This document shows positions 1 to 5,450 of a stretch of DNA of 5,652 bases, piece by piece. Origin of the DNA: Sphingopyxis sp. (GTDB taxonomy: Bacteria > Pseudomonadota > Alphaproteobacteria > Sphingomonadales > Sphingomonadaceae). The DNA is taken from positions 1 through 5,652 of the forward strand of contig JAAUPH010000180.1 in assembly GCA_012035435.1 (NCBI GenBank), given 5' to 3'. The position numbers and the translations under genes are program-made. The notes under the pieces were generated by a model. It had not been told where the DNA came from. It did no database searches and was given only the letters and a program-made list of their open reading frames with translations. Position 1 is the stretch's first letter. Each line of letters begins with the position of its first letter.

Positions 1-459
1 GGACATGAAGTCGTTGAACCCGACGTGGGGGCCATTCTCCTGCACTATATAAAGGTCTAGCGCCGTGACCTTGCCGTCGGCCCTAAAGCCGATCTTCACG
101 CGGCCTTGGAAGCCCGGCCGCGCCGAGCCCATGAAGTATTCCTCGTGGCGCGAGACCCGCATCATCACGGGCCGGTTGATCTTCTTCGCCATCAACGCAG
201 GCAGCACCATCAGCGGGTAGTCGCCGCCCTTCGAGCCGAAGCCGCCGCCGCAGAACTCGGAGATGTAGCTCAGATCCGCCGCCTCGATGCCGAGCCGGCG
301 TGCGATGCCGGGAAACGGGAAGCTCTGACTCTGCGTCGAGCCGTGCAGGATGCACTTGCCGTTCTGCCAGTACGCGAGCGCGCTACGCGGCTCCATCGAG
401 TGGTGCGCAAGACCGGCCGTCACGAACGTCTCGTCGAGCACGAGCTTGGCGGCCGGCGC
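1..459 (-). CDS. Xanthine dehydrogenase/aldehyde oxidase family molybdopterin-binding subunit, internal fragment
   Basis: An open minus-strand frame of about 150 codons without a stop matches the large, molybdenum-cofactor-binding subunit of the xanthine dehydrogenase/aldehyde oxidase/CO dehydrogenase superfamily. These enzymes hydroxylate purines, aldehydes or N-heterocycles using Mo-pterin, with FeS and FAD partner subunits. Seen in order: a segment [13 protein letters not shown], the typical 'H..MEP' region; a segment TQSQSFPF; the hallmark glycine-rich motif [12 protein letters not shown], which lies by the molybdenum cofactor; and [22 protein letters not shown], given here as [12 protein letters not shown] followed by a GRVKIGF strand. 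The gene runs off the window at position 1, so its C-terminal half is missing. Its N-terminal part is cut off at about 450-460, where acpS sequence begins on the opposite strand. The family is secure; the substrate cannot be told. Its position suggests that it does not belong to the same genome as the core of the window. Confidence 0.85.
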
Positions 460-462
460 AGC
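448..462. other. Abrupt join: Mo-hydroxylase fragment to acpS fragment
   Basis: Two unrelated genes in opposite orientation both lose their N-terminal parts here. Minus-strand Mo-hydroxylase similarity holds up to about the codons for [10 protein letters not shown] (positions 424-453). Plus-strand AcpS similarity starts at about 455. The short GC-rich stretch between them can be read in either gene, so the exact breakpoint is uncertain by about 15 bases. No inverted repeat, integrase site or insertion-sequence end is visible. A chimeric assembly or ligation product is the simplest reading; a genomic rearrangement remains possible. Confidence 0.7.
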
Positions 463-580
463 GGCGCGGCTCGCCGAGCTCACCCCGCCGGGCCACAGCG
501 TCCGCATCCACCTCACCCTCACCGACGATCATCCCTGGGCGCAGGCCTTCGTCATATTGGAAGCGATCCCGCAGGCATGA
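455..580 (+). CDS. acpS: Holo-[acyl-carrier-protein] synthase, C-terminal fragment
   Basis: The last ~41 codons of a holo-ACP synthase. This enzyme transfers 4'-phosphopantetheine from CoA to the serine of acyl carrier protein in the cytoplasm and so activates fatty acid synthesis. The tail contains [20 protein letters not shown] and ends [13 protein letters not shown], the closing beta-strand pattern of alphaproteobacterial AcpS as I know it. The stop codon overlaps the lepB start (ATGA, 577-580), so the two genes are probably translationally coupled. acpS directly before lepB is the usual order in many alphaproteobacteria (pdxJ-acpS-lepB-rnc-era). The N-terminal two thirds, with the Mg-binding Asp and Glu, are absent because foreign sequence replaces them at about 455. 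In the same frame, the codons from 350 to 454 are open but antisense to the Mo-hydroxylase and should not be counted as acpS. Confidence 0.75.
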   Translation, partial: GAAARLAELTPPGHSVRIHLTLTDDHPWAQAFVILEAIPQA

Positions 581-1413
581 CCACCGCACACAAAACCGAA
601 GCAAAAGGCGAAAGCCCGCTAAAGCTCATCCGAGACATCATTGTCATATTGCTCGTCGTGCTCGGCATCCACACGATCATCGCCAAGCCGTTTTACATTC
701 CATCCGAATCGATGATGCCCATCCTGCGCAACGGCGACCGGCTGGTGGTCAGCAAATGGCCCTATGGCTGGTCGTACAGCTCGGTCAGCTTTCATCTGGC
801 TCCAAAGATGGACGGACGACTGTGGGGTCAGCTTCCCGAACGCGGCGATATCGTCGTGCTCGAACATCCGCAGCAGCGCGTCGACTATATCAAGCGCGTG
901 ATCGGCCTGCCCGGCGACACGATCGAAATGCGGCGCGGCGAACTGATTTTGAATGGCAAGGCGGTGAAACGCGAAATCCAGCCGCTGCTGCCCATCCCCG
1001 TCGATGCTAATCTGCCGGGTCAACAGAGCGCCTTTTCGGGGCGGATCCGCGTCGATGCGGCGGGCAAGCGCTGGATCGATGCGCCGGTCGTCCGCGAAAC
1101 GCTGCCCGAGGGCGTCAGCTATGACACAATTGATCTTGGCCCTGACTACCGAAACGATGAATTCGAACCCTATCTCGTTCCGCCGGGCCATGTCTTCCTG
1201 ATGGGCGACAACCGCGACGGCAGCGCCGACAGTCGCGTGTCCGTCGAAGAAAAGGGCTTCGGCGGCGCGGTGCCGTTCGACGTTATATCCGGACGTGCAG
1301 AGATGATTACTTTCTCCACCGATGGAACAGCCAGCTGGTACAATCCTTTAACCTGGTTCAGCGCCTTGCGTTCAGGCCGCGCCGGGACCAATCTTCGGCC
1401 GGATAAGAAATGA
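577..1413 (+). CDS. lepB: Signal peptidase I
   Basis: A 278-residue type I signal peptidase, which cleaves signal peptides from exported proteins at the outer face of the inner membrane. There is a single N-terminal membrane segment at about residues 17-36. The nucleophile Ser45 lies in PSESMMP. The general-base Lys106 lies in [12 protein letters not shown], and the conserved box [11 protein letters not shown] is at 210-220. All S26-family catalytic elements are present. The insert at roughly 130-195 is not unusual for Gram-negative LepB. I chose the ATG at 577 because it starts just before the membrane segment and overlaps the acpS stop; the open frame continues upstream into foreign sequence, so a longer start is not credible. 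The gene that normally follows, rnc, is not found here: a palindromic repeat and an AI-2E-type gene come next. Confidence 0.95.
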   Translation: MTTAHKTEAKGESPLKLIRDIIVILLVVLGIHTIIAKPFYIPSESMMPILRNGDRLVVSKWPYGWSYSSVSFHLAPKMDGRLWGQLPERGDIVVLEHPQQRVDYIKRVIGLPGDTIEMRRGELILNGKAVKREIQPLLPIPVDANLPGQQSAFSGRIRVDAAGKRWIDAPVVRETLPEGVSYDTIDLGPDYRNDEFEPYLVPPGHVFLMGDNRDGSADSRVSVEEKGFGGAVPFDVISGRAEMITFSTDGTASWYNPLTWFSALRSGRAGTNLRPDKK

Positions 1414-1422
1414 GATTTGATA

Positions 1423-1513
1423 GGTCGTCATCCCTGTGAGGGCGGGTACCCATCTCCTGATGGTGCCGCACCACGGATGATCCGCTGGACCCCGCCTGCG
1501 TGGGGGTGACGAA
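1423..1513. repeat. Intergenic imperfect palindrome, sphingomonad-type dispersed repeat
   Basis: The 121-nt gap between lepB and the next gene is mostly one large imperfect inverted repeat. The left arm (1423-1450, containing GTCGTCATCCC and GGCGGG) pairs with the right arm (1486-1513, containing CCCGCC and GGGTGACGA) over roughly 28 positions with about two thirds identity and several G-U-compatible mismatches. The inner part folds again around TGGTG (1461-1465) and CACCA (1469-1473). The 'GTCATCCC ... GGGTGACGA' borders resemble short dispersed palindromes common between genes in sphingomonads and other proteobacteria. It has no coding content and may act as a transcript-end structure for lepB. 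The link to a known repeat family is from memory. Confidence 0.65.
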
Positions 1514-1534
1514 CTGGAAAATATAGGGGGCAGC

Positions 1535-2599
1535 ATGACCGAAAAATCCGAAAAAATGGCGGAAGGCCAAACCCCCGGCCCCACCGAATTCCGCGACCCG
1601 TTAATCCGCAACGAAATCAAGCGCGCGGGCGTGTGGATCGGGATGATCGTCGCGGTCGCGCTGGTGGCGCTCCTCGCGCAGCCAATTCTGCTGATCCTCG
1701 GCGCCATCGTCTTTGCCGCAGGCCTCGACGGAGGCACCCGCCTGTTGGGGCGCCTGTTGCCCATCGGGCGCGGCTGGCGGCTCACCATCGTGCTGCTCTC
1801 AATCCTCGCCTTCCTCGCTTGGGTGTTCATATCGGCAGGAAATCAGCTGGTCGCGCAGGCGGCCACGCTGCAGGACACCATCATCACCCAGATCGACCGT
1901 CTGCTGCTTTGGGCCCGGACGCAGGGTCTGACCGAATCCGAATTTAATCCGTCGCAGATTTTGGAATATGCGATGGGTTCGGTTGGGCGGGTGACGGCCG
2001 CCGTCTCGTCACTCGTCGGCGGTCTCACCGCGCTGTTCATGATCTTCATCCTCGGCCTTTATCTAGCCATCGAACCCCGCCTTTACGAACGCGGCGTCGG
2101 CTGGCTGATGCCGCAAAGCGAACGCTCGCATTTCTATGAAGTCACCGCCGCCATGGGCAAGACGCTCCGCCGCCTGATGGCAGGCCGCATCCTCGGCATG
2201 TTGGTGGAGGGGATCGCGACGTGGATCCTGCTCGGTCTCTATGGCATCCCGATGGCAACATTGCTCGGCGTGCTCACCGGGCTGCTCGTCTTCATTCCCA
2301 ACATCGGCGCCGCGATTTCGGGCATCCTGATGGTGCTGGTCGGTTTTTCGGTCAGCGTCGATGCCGGCCTGTATTGCTTGTTCGTTTATTTCATCGTTCA
2401 ATTTGTGGACGGCAACATCATCGTCCCCATGATCGCCAAACGGACCGTCGATCTGGCTCCGGCGCTGGTGCTGGGCGCGCAAATCTTGTTCGGCGCGTTG
2501 TTCGGCCTTTTGGGCCTCGCACTCGCCGACCCGATCATCGCGATGATCAAGGTGTTTCTGGAAAAGAATGCCGAACGCCAGAGCCGAACGTCGGCATAA
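1535..2599 (+). CDS. AI-2E/PerM family transporter
   Basis: A 354-residue polytopic inner-membrane protein of the AI-2E/PerM exporter-like family (PF01594 type). Members have been linked to autoinducer-2 export, Na+/H+ exchange or general permease roles, so the substrate here cannot be stated. The N-terminus is hydrophilic (1-30). Membrane segments are seen at about 33-62 (two hydrophobic stretches) and 83-103. A mostly soluble central part (about 105-150) follows, then hydrophobic blocks at about 153-178 and 215-345. Family hallmarks are GLYLAIEPRLYERG, FIPNIGA at 253-259, DGNIIVPMI from 292, and GLLGLALADPI near the C-terminus. The start at 1535 follows AGGGGG at 1525-1530 and gives a family-typical length. 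The C-terminal stop lies 3 nt from the stop of the converging FKBP gene. Confidence 0.9.
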   Translation: MTEKSEKMAEGQTPGPTEFRDPLIRNEIKRAGVWIGMIVAVALVALLAQPILLILGAIVFAAGLDGGTRLLGRLLPIGRGWRLTIVLLSILAFLAWVFISAGNQLVAQAATLQDTIITQIDRLLLWARTQGLTESEFNPSQILEYAMGSVGRVTAAVSSLVGGLTALFMIFILGLYLAIEPRLYERGVGWLMPQSERSHFYEVTAAMGKTLRRLMAGRILGMLVEGIATWILLGLYGIPMATLLGVLTGLLVFIPNIGAAISGILMVLVGFSVSVDAGLYCLFVYFIVQFVDGNIIVPMIAKRTVDLAPALVLGAQILFGALFGLLGLALADPIIAMIKVFLEKNAERQSRTSA

Positions 2600-2602
2600 T
2601 CA

Positions 2603-3125
2603 TTACCGCGGCTGCGACGGCGCCCCGGCACCGGGCGGCGGAGCGCCCTGCCCGCCCTGCATCTGCTGCATCATCTGCTGCATCGCGCGGACTTCGGCTT
2701 CGGACCGGAAATCGAGCAACTCGACATCAAAGGTCAGCGTGCTGTTCGCGGGGATCGGCCCCTGTGCGGTCGATCCATAGCCCAGCTTCGGCGGGATCAC
2801 GATCGTGTATTTCCCGCCCTTTTGCATCCGCTTCAGCGCCTGCTTGAAACCAGGAACCACCTGCCCCACCGCCATCGGCGCCTGTTCATTGGCGTCGAAC
2901 ACCGTGCCATCGGCCAAGCGGCCCTCATATTTGATAAGCGCGATATCGGTGTCACTCGGGCTCGGCCCCGAACCGGCCTTCACCCGTGGTAAAGCCAATC
3001 TGGTTCGCTTTCGCCTGCCACCAGGCAAAACCCGCACCCAGCGCAACCAGCAGCAAGATGCCAATCCACAGCGCGGCCAATCCGCTTTTGGGCACGGGGC
3101 GCAGGGGAACAGCGGTTGCACTCAT
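2603..3125 (-). CDS. FKBP-type peptidyl-prolyl cis-trans isomerase, membrane-anchored, frameshifted
   Basis: An FKBP-fold prolyl isomerase, predicted to be anchored in the inner membrane and to face the periplasm. The reading frame is broken. From ATG 3125 it gives MSATAVPLRPVPKSG, a membrane helix (about 16-36) and then residues to QIGFTT. One extra base in the CCC run at 2983-2985 (GGG on the coding strand) then diverts translation to a stop at 2952-2954 (57 residues). Removing one base restores a protein of about 173 residues. In that numbering the FKBP pocket residues are Tyr66, Phe76-Asp77, Val89-Val90, Phe93 (Trp in FKBP12), Tyr116 and Phe132, and the tail is Met/Gln-rich and then Pro/Gly-rich. 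The domain itself (2603-2984) is intact. The native start has GAGGA 7 nt upstream. The gene lies 87 nt downstream of the amidohydrolase on the same strand, so co-transcription is possible. Sequencing error is more likely than true decay. Confidence 0.85.
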
Positions 3126-3132
3126 GATGTCG

Positions 3133-3137
3133 TCCTC
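3133..3137 (-). promoter_or_regulatory. Ribosome binding site deciding the FKBP start
   Basis: GAGGA on the minus strand, 7 nt before the ATG at 3125. It supports the start that encodes the membrane anchor, which lies in a different frame from the FKBP domain. It is therefore part of the argument that a frameshift lies between them. Confidence 0.6.
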
Positions 3138-3212
3138 GATCGCAGGGTCAATATGCGCGGCCTATAGTCGGCGGCAGCGCGGCGGGTCCAGCGGCAAATG
3201 CGTATCCGCGCG

Positions 3213-4487
3213 CTATTGCATCACCCGCCCGCGCGCCATGACCCACTGCACCTTCTCCATCGCCCGCACATCGGCCAGCGGATCGCCGTCCACCGCAATG
3301 ATGTCGGCGCTATAGCCCACCGCGATCCGGCCCAGCTCATTCTCCATCCCCAGCGCCTTGGCCGCGACCGTCGTCGCGCTCGCCACCGCTTCACGGTTCG
3401 TCAGTCCGAATTTCACGAGCAGCGCAAATTCCCCCGCATTGCGGCCATGGTCAAACACACCCGCGTCAGTGCCGAATGCGACTGGTACGCCAAGCGCCTT
3501 GGCGCGCCCCACTGCCTTGCCAACTTCCGCCAGCGTCATCCGCACCTTGGTTTCGACCGTGGGGGTGTAGATGCCCTTGCCCAACCGTTCTCGAATGCCC
3601 TCAAACGCCATTAGCGTGGGGACCATATAGGTGCCTTTGGCCTTCATCACCTTCAGCGCAGCCTCGTCGGCGAAGGTGCCATGGTCGATCGTGTCGATGC
3701 CCGCCGCTGCCGCCGATTCAATCCCCCGCGCGCCATGCGCATGCGCCATGACCTTCAGGCCCAGGCTGTGCGCGGTGTCCGCAATCGACTGCAACTCGGC
3801 CGTCGTGAAATGCCCTTCCAGCCCCCGACCCTGCTGCGACAACACCCCGCCCGTCGCCGTGATTTTGATAACATCGGCCCCGGCGCGCGATGCCTTGCGC
3901 ACCTTTTCCGCGCATTCGACCGCACCGGTACAGGTATAACCCTGGTCGAGCACATGATGCACATCTTCGCGGAAACCGGTCACATCGCCGTGCCCGCCAA
4001 CGATCGACAGGGCCGGGCCCGCCGCCACGATGCGCGGCCCGACAATCACGCCATCCGCCGTCCCGCGGCGTAGCGAAAAGCCGGTATATTGCGCCGATCC
4101 CGCCTCGCGCACCGTTGTAAAGCCCGCGAGCACGGTGATGCGCGCATTTTTTGCTCCCATCACCACGCCCCATTCATCGGGCTCGACCGCTTCGCTGCGA
4201 TAATCACCGCCCGGATCGCCGGTCAGGTGAACGTGAAGGTCGATCAACCCGGGCATCAGCGTCTTGGCCGACAGGTCATGAACGGCGGCACCCGCGGGCG
4301 CAGGCTGACGTCCCGCGGCGACGGCGGTAATCCGCCCGTCGGTGACGGTAATCGTCGCAGGACCACTGGTGCCGGCATCGGCATCGGTCAGCAACCGGCC
4401 CGCATAGATGACGCTGGTCTCGGCCATCGCCGCGCTGCTGCCCATCAGCGCTGCAACGCTCGCCGCTGCTGTCAAAAAAGCCCGCAT
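3213..4487 (-). CDS. Secreted metal-dependent amidohydrolase (Xaa-Pro dipeptidase/imidazolonepropionase-like)
   Basis: A 424-residue member of the amidohydrolase superfamily, in the subgroup often annotated as Xaa-Pro dipeptidase, imidazolonepropionase-like or metal-dependent hydrolase. It has a signal peptide (MRAFLTAAASVAALMGSSAA, probable cleavage after AMA at 20-22), so it should act in the periplasm. The metal-site motifs are complete. His85 and His87 lie in DLHVHLTGD. Lys208 lies in DVIKITATGG and is the expected carboxylated bridging lysine. His249/His251 lie in MAHAHG, His269 in DHGTF, and Asp341 in FGTDAG. This is the pattern of a binuclear zinc enzyme; related proteins cleave dipeptides or N-acyl amino acids, but the substrate here is unknown. 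I chose ATG 4487 over an upstream in-frame ATG (4547) because it gives a proper signal peptide and has GGAGG 6 nt upstream, while the longer start would lie in the upstream terminator region. Confidence 0.92.
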   Translation of the reverse strand: MRAFLTAAASVAALMGSSAAMAETSVIYAGRLLTDADAGTSGPATITVTDGRITAVAAGRQPAPAGAAVHDLSAKTLMPGLIDLHVHLTGDPGGDYRSEAVEPDEWGVVMGAKNARITVLAGFTTVREAGSAQYTGFSLRRGTADGVIVGPRIVAAGPALSIVGGHGDVTGFREDVHHVLDQGYTCTGAVECAEKVRKASRAGADVIKITATGGVLSQQGRGLEGHFTTAELQSIADTAHSLGLKVMAHAHGARGIESAAAAGIDTIDHGTFADEAALKVMKAKGTYMVPTLMAFEGIRERLGKGIYTPTVETKVRMTLAEVGKAVGRAKALGVPVAFGTDAGVFDHGRNAGEFALLVKFGLTNREAVASATTVAAKALGMENELGRIAVGYSADIIAVDGDPLADVRAMEKVQWVMARGRVMQ

Positions 4488-4493
4488 ATCCTG

Positions 4494-4498
4494 CCTCC
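4494..4498 (-). promoter_or_regulatory. Ribosome binding site deciding the amidohydrolase start
   Basis: GGAGG on the minus strand, 6 nt before the ATG at 4487. It favours that start over the 20-residue-longer in-frame alternative. Confidence 0.7.
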
Positions 4499-4539
4499 CC
4501 AATGTGCGGCACTCATGGTGGCGCGCATTTGGGGCAAGG

Positions 4540-4583
4540 GCAAGCAAAGAAAGGGGCGGCCCCGCACGGTTTCGGGGCCGCCC
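4540..4583 (-). terminator. Rho-independent terminator after the RcnB-like gene
   Basis: A perfect 11-bp stem formed by 4573-4583 and 4554-4564 (GGGCGGCCCCG pairing with CGGGGCCGCCC) with an 8-nt loop. Read on the minus strand it is followed by the pyrimidine tract CTTTCTTTGCTTG. It starts 24 nt after the stop codon of the RcnB-like gene. It should separate that transcript from the amidohydrolase, which therefore needs its own promoter in the ~50 nt that remain; I see no clear -35/-10 pair there. Confidence 0.85.
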
Positions 4584-4607
4584 AAACTGGTCAGTCAGAG
4601 GGGCGAC

Positions 4608-5111
4608 TCACCAGAAGAAATTATGGATCACATCAACCACTTCGCCGCTATAGACATCGACGAGCAGCACATCGTCATAATAGCGGACCCAGCGATAGGG
4701 GCCGTGCACGTCGGGCAAACGATAACGCCACGGATCGTTGATCCAATAGCGGTCGCTGTAAAAGGGCGAACCAATCCGAATGCCGATTGAAAAGCGCGAA
4801 TAACGATGGTTGCGGTACGGGGCATAATAACGCCCCTGCCGGTAATAATCGCGGTTATACTCGCGGTGACGATGCCAGTCATAGCGGCGGTCGTTGCGCC
4901 AGCTGCGATTCCAACTACGGCCGTCGCGCCGGTCATACCGGTTTGCCACGCCATCGCGGTCACGGTCATAGCGCCGGTCGAGATTGCCATCCCGATTGCG
5001 GTCATACCGGCGGTCTAGCCGCTCATTATTGTTCCGGTCCCAGCGCCGGTCGAGATTGCCGTCGCGGTTGCGGTCCCACTGGCGGTCGACGCGGCCATTG
5101 TCGTTTTCAGC
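4608..5111 (-). CDS. RcnB-like envelope protein with Asp/Arg/Asn repeats, N-terminus missing
   Basis: About 167 C-terminal residues of a protein with an RcnB-type C-terminal domain. The RcnB family is periplasmic and is linked in E. coli to nickel/cobalt homeostasis; sphingomonads carry many RcnB-like proteins of unproven role. The conserved end holds YWINDPWRYRLP, then GPYRWVRYYDDVLLVDVYSG and ends VVDVIHNFFW. Before it lies a basic, aromatic-rich region (Arg, Tyr, Asn, His), and before that tandem 12-residue units such as DRNRDGNLDRRW. The expected signal peptide is absent because the coding sequence meets unrelated sequence at about 5103-5112. The frame stays open upstream to about 5372, but that part is antisense to another gene and reads as low-complexity nonsense, so a 254-residue version should be rejected. 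A strong terminator follows the stop. Confidence 0.8.
   Translation of the reverse strand, partial: AENDNGRVDRQWDRNRDGNLDRRWDRNNNERLDRRYDRNRDGNLDRRYDRDRDGVANRYDRRDGRSWNRSWRNDRRYDWHRHREYNRDYYRQGRYYAPYRNHRYSRFSIGIRIGSPFYSDRYWINDPWRYRLPDVHGPYRWVRYYDDVLLVDVYSGEVVDVIHNFFW
4932..5111 (-). repeat. Five tandem 36-nt (12-residue) coding repeats
   Basis: On the minus strand, units lie at about 5076-5111 (degenerate, AENDNGRVDRQW), 5040-5075 (DRNRDGNLDRRW), 5004-5039 (DRNNNERLDRRY), 4968-5003 (DRNRDGNLDRRY) and 4932-4967 (DRDRDGVANRYD). An 18-nt identity between 4971-4988 and 5043-5060 lies exactly 72 nt, or two units, apart. The spacing DxNxDGxxD resembles the start of an EF-hand calcium loop, although the usual acidic residue at position 12 is Trp or Tyr in four of the five units. 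The first unit touches the join, so more units may have existed. Confidence 0.8.
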
Positions 5112-5112
5112 C
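5100..5112. other. Abrupt join: RcnB-like gene to beta-propeller-type fragment
   Basis: Minus-strand RcnB-like repeats remain recognisable up to about 5109-5111. From about 5103 the plus strand reads VFSRNAATGALTFVE, a motif of secreted beta-propeller (lactonase-like) proteins. Both genes lack their N-terminal part at the same place and face in opposite directions, as at the join near 455. Confidence 0.65.
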
Positions 5113-5436
5113 GCAACGCCGCCACCGGCGCCCTGACGTTCGTCGAGGACGAGGTCGACAACGTGCAGGGAACGAAGGGGCTCGGCGGCGTCACCGTCAG
5201 CATCGCCGGCGTGGGCTCGGTGCAGAGTTTCGGCTCCGGCGGGTACAGCCTGCGCGTGAGCCCCGGCACCTACACCGTCACGGCCCAGTTGGTGGATGAC
5301 AGCGCCGCGGTCATCGCTGCTTCTGCACCGCTGTTCGTAACCGTGGCAGAACCCACGCCAACCGCAACCCAAACACCAGTGCCGCCCACGGCCACCAATA
5401 CACCGCTACCAACGGCAACGCCGGCGCCGCTCTCGC
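5103..5436 (+). CDS. Beta-propeller/carboxypeptidase-regulatory-like protein with Pro/Thr-rich tail, fragment
   Basis: One continuous plus-strand frame with three parts. The first (5103-5186) is VFSRNAATGALTFVE followed by an acidic stretch and GLGG; it resembles one blade of the lactonase-type propeller repeats found in secreted proteins of environmental bacteria. The second (about 5184-5335) has GGVTVSIAGVGSVQSFGSGG followed by YSLRVSPGTYTVTA, which is the pattern of a carboxypeptidase-regulatory-like or Cna-B-type beta-sandwich. The third (about 5346-5436) is low-complexity EPTPTATQTPVPPTATNTP and similar Pro/Thr/Ala units, a surface linker style common in Chloroflexi. No start or natural end is present: the frame stays open to a stop at 5514-5516, but after about 5440 it is antisense to a TPR gene. 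It may itself be two joined pieces near the GLGGVTVS codons. The function is unknown; an extracellular or surface location is inferred. Confidence 0.55.
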
Positions 5437-5450
5437 CGCGACAATCACCC
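5430..5450. other. Probable third join: Pro/Thr-rich tail to TPR fragment
   Basis: The regular Pro/Thr codon pattern on + ends near 5435. TPR-like coding on - is convincing from 5494 upward and plausible down to about 5445. Neither gene shows a natural terminus here: there is no stop in the TPR frame until 5311, deep inside the antisense of the Pro/Thr region. The breakpoint is inferred from the loss of both patterns and is the least precise of the three. Confidence 0.5.

Noticed and set aside
106..576. Long N-terminal extension of the signal peptidase frame (435-residue version)
   Set aside because: The added part is Arg/His-rich, antisense to a clear Mo-hydroxylase frame and then out of frame with the AcpS tail. 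The ATG at 577 gives a normal signal peptidase.
1423..1513. Palindrome as a riboswitch or small RNA gene
   Set aside because: No known riboswitch core is recognisable; simple imperfect two-arm symmetry fits a dispersed palindromic repeat better.
3126..3212. Promoter for the FKBP gene (TTGCCG and TATAGG on the minus strand)
   Set aside because: The spacing between the two boxes is about 25 nt, too long for a sigma-70 promoter; no better pair was seen.
5112..5372. 254-residue version of the RcnB-like protein
   Set aside because: The upstream extension is antisense to the beta-propeller/Cna-like frame and has no signal peptide or family-like sequence.
5340..5436. Pro/Thr-rich DNA as a CRISPR or tandem-repeat array
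   Set aside because: The units are short coding repeats (a few codons) of variable length, without a conserved repeat and unique spacers.
5311..5440. C-terminal hydrophobic, Trp/Leu/Val-rich extension of the TPR frame
   Set aside because: It is the antisense of Pro/Thr codon repeats, which produce such strings automatically; a natural TPR end is not visible.
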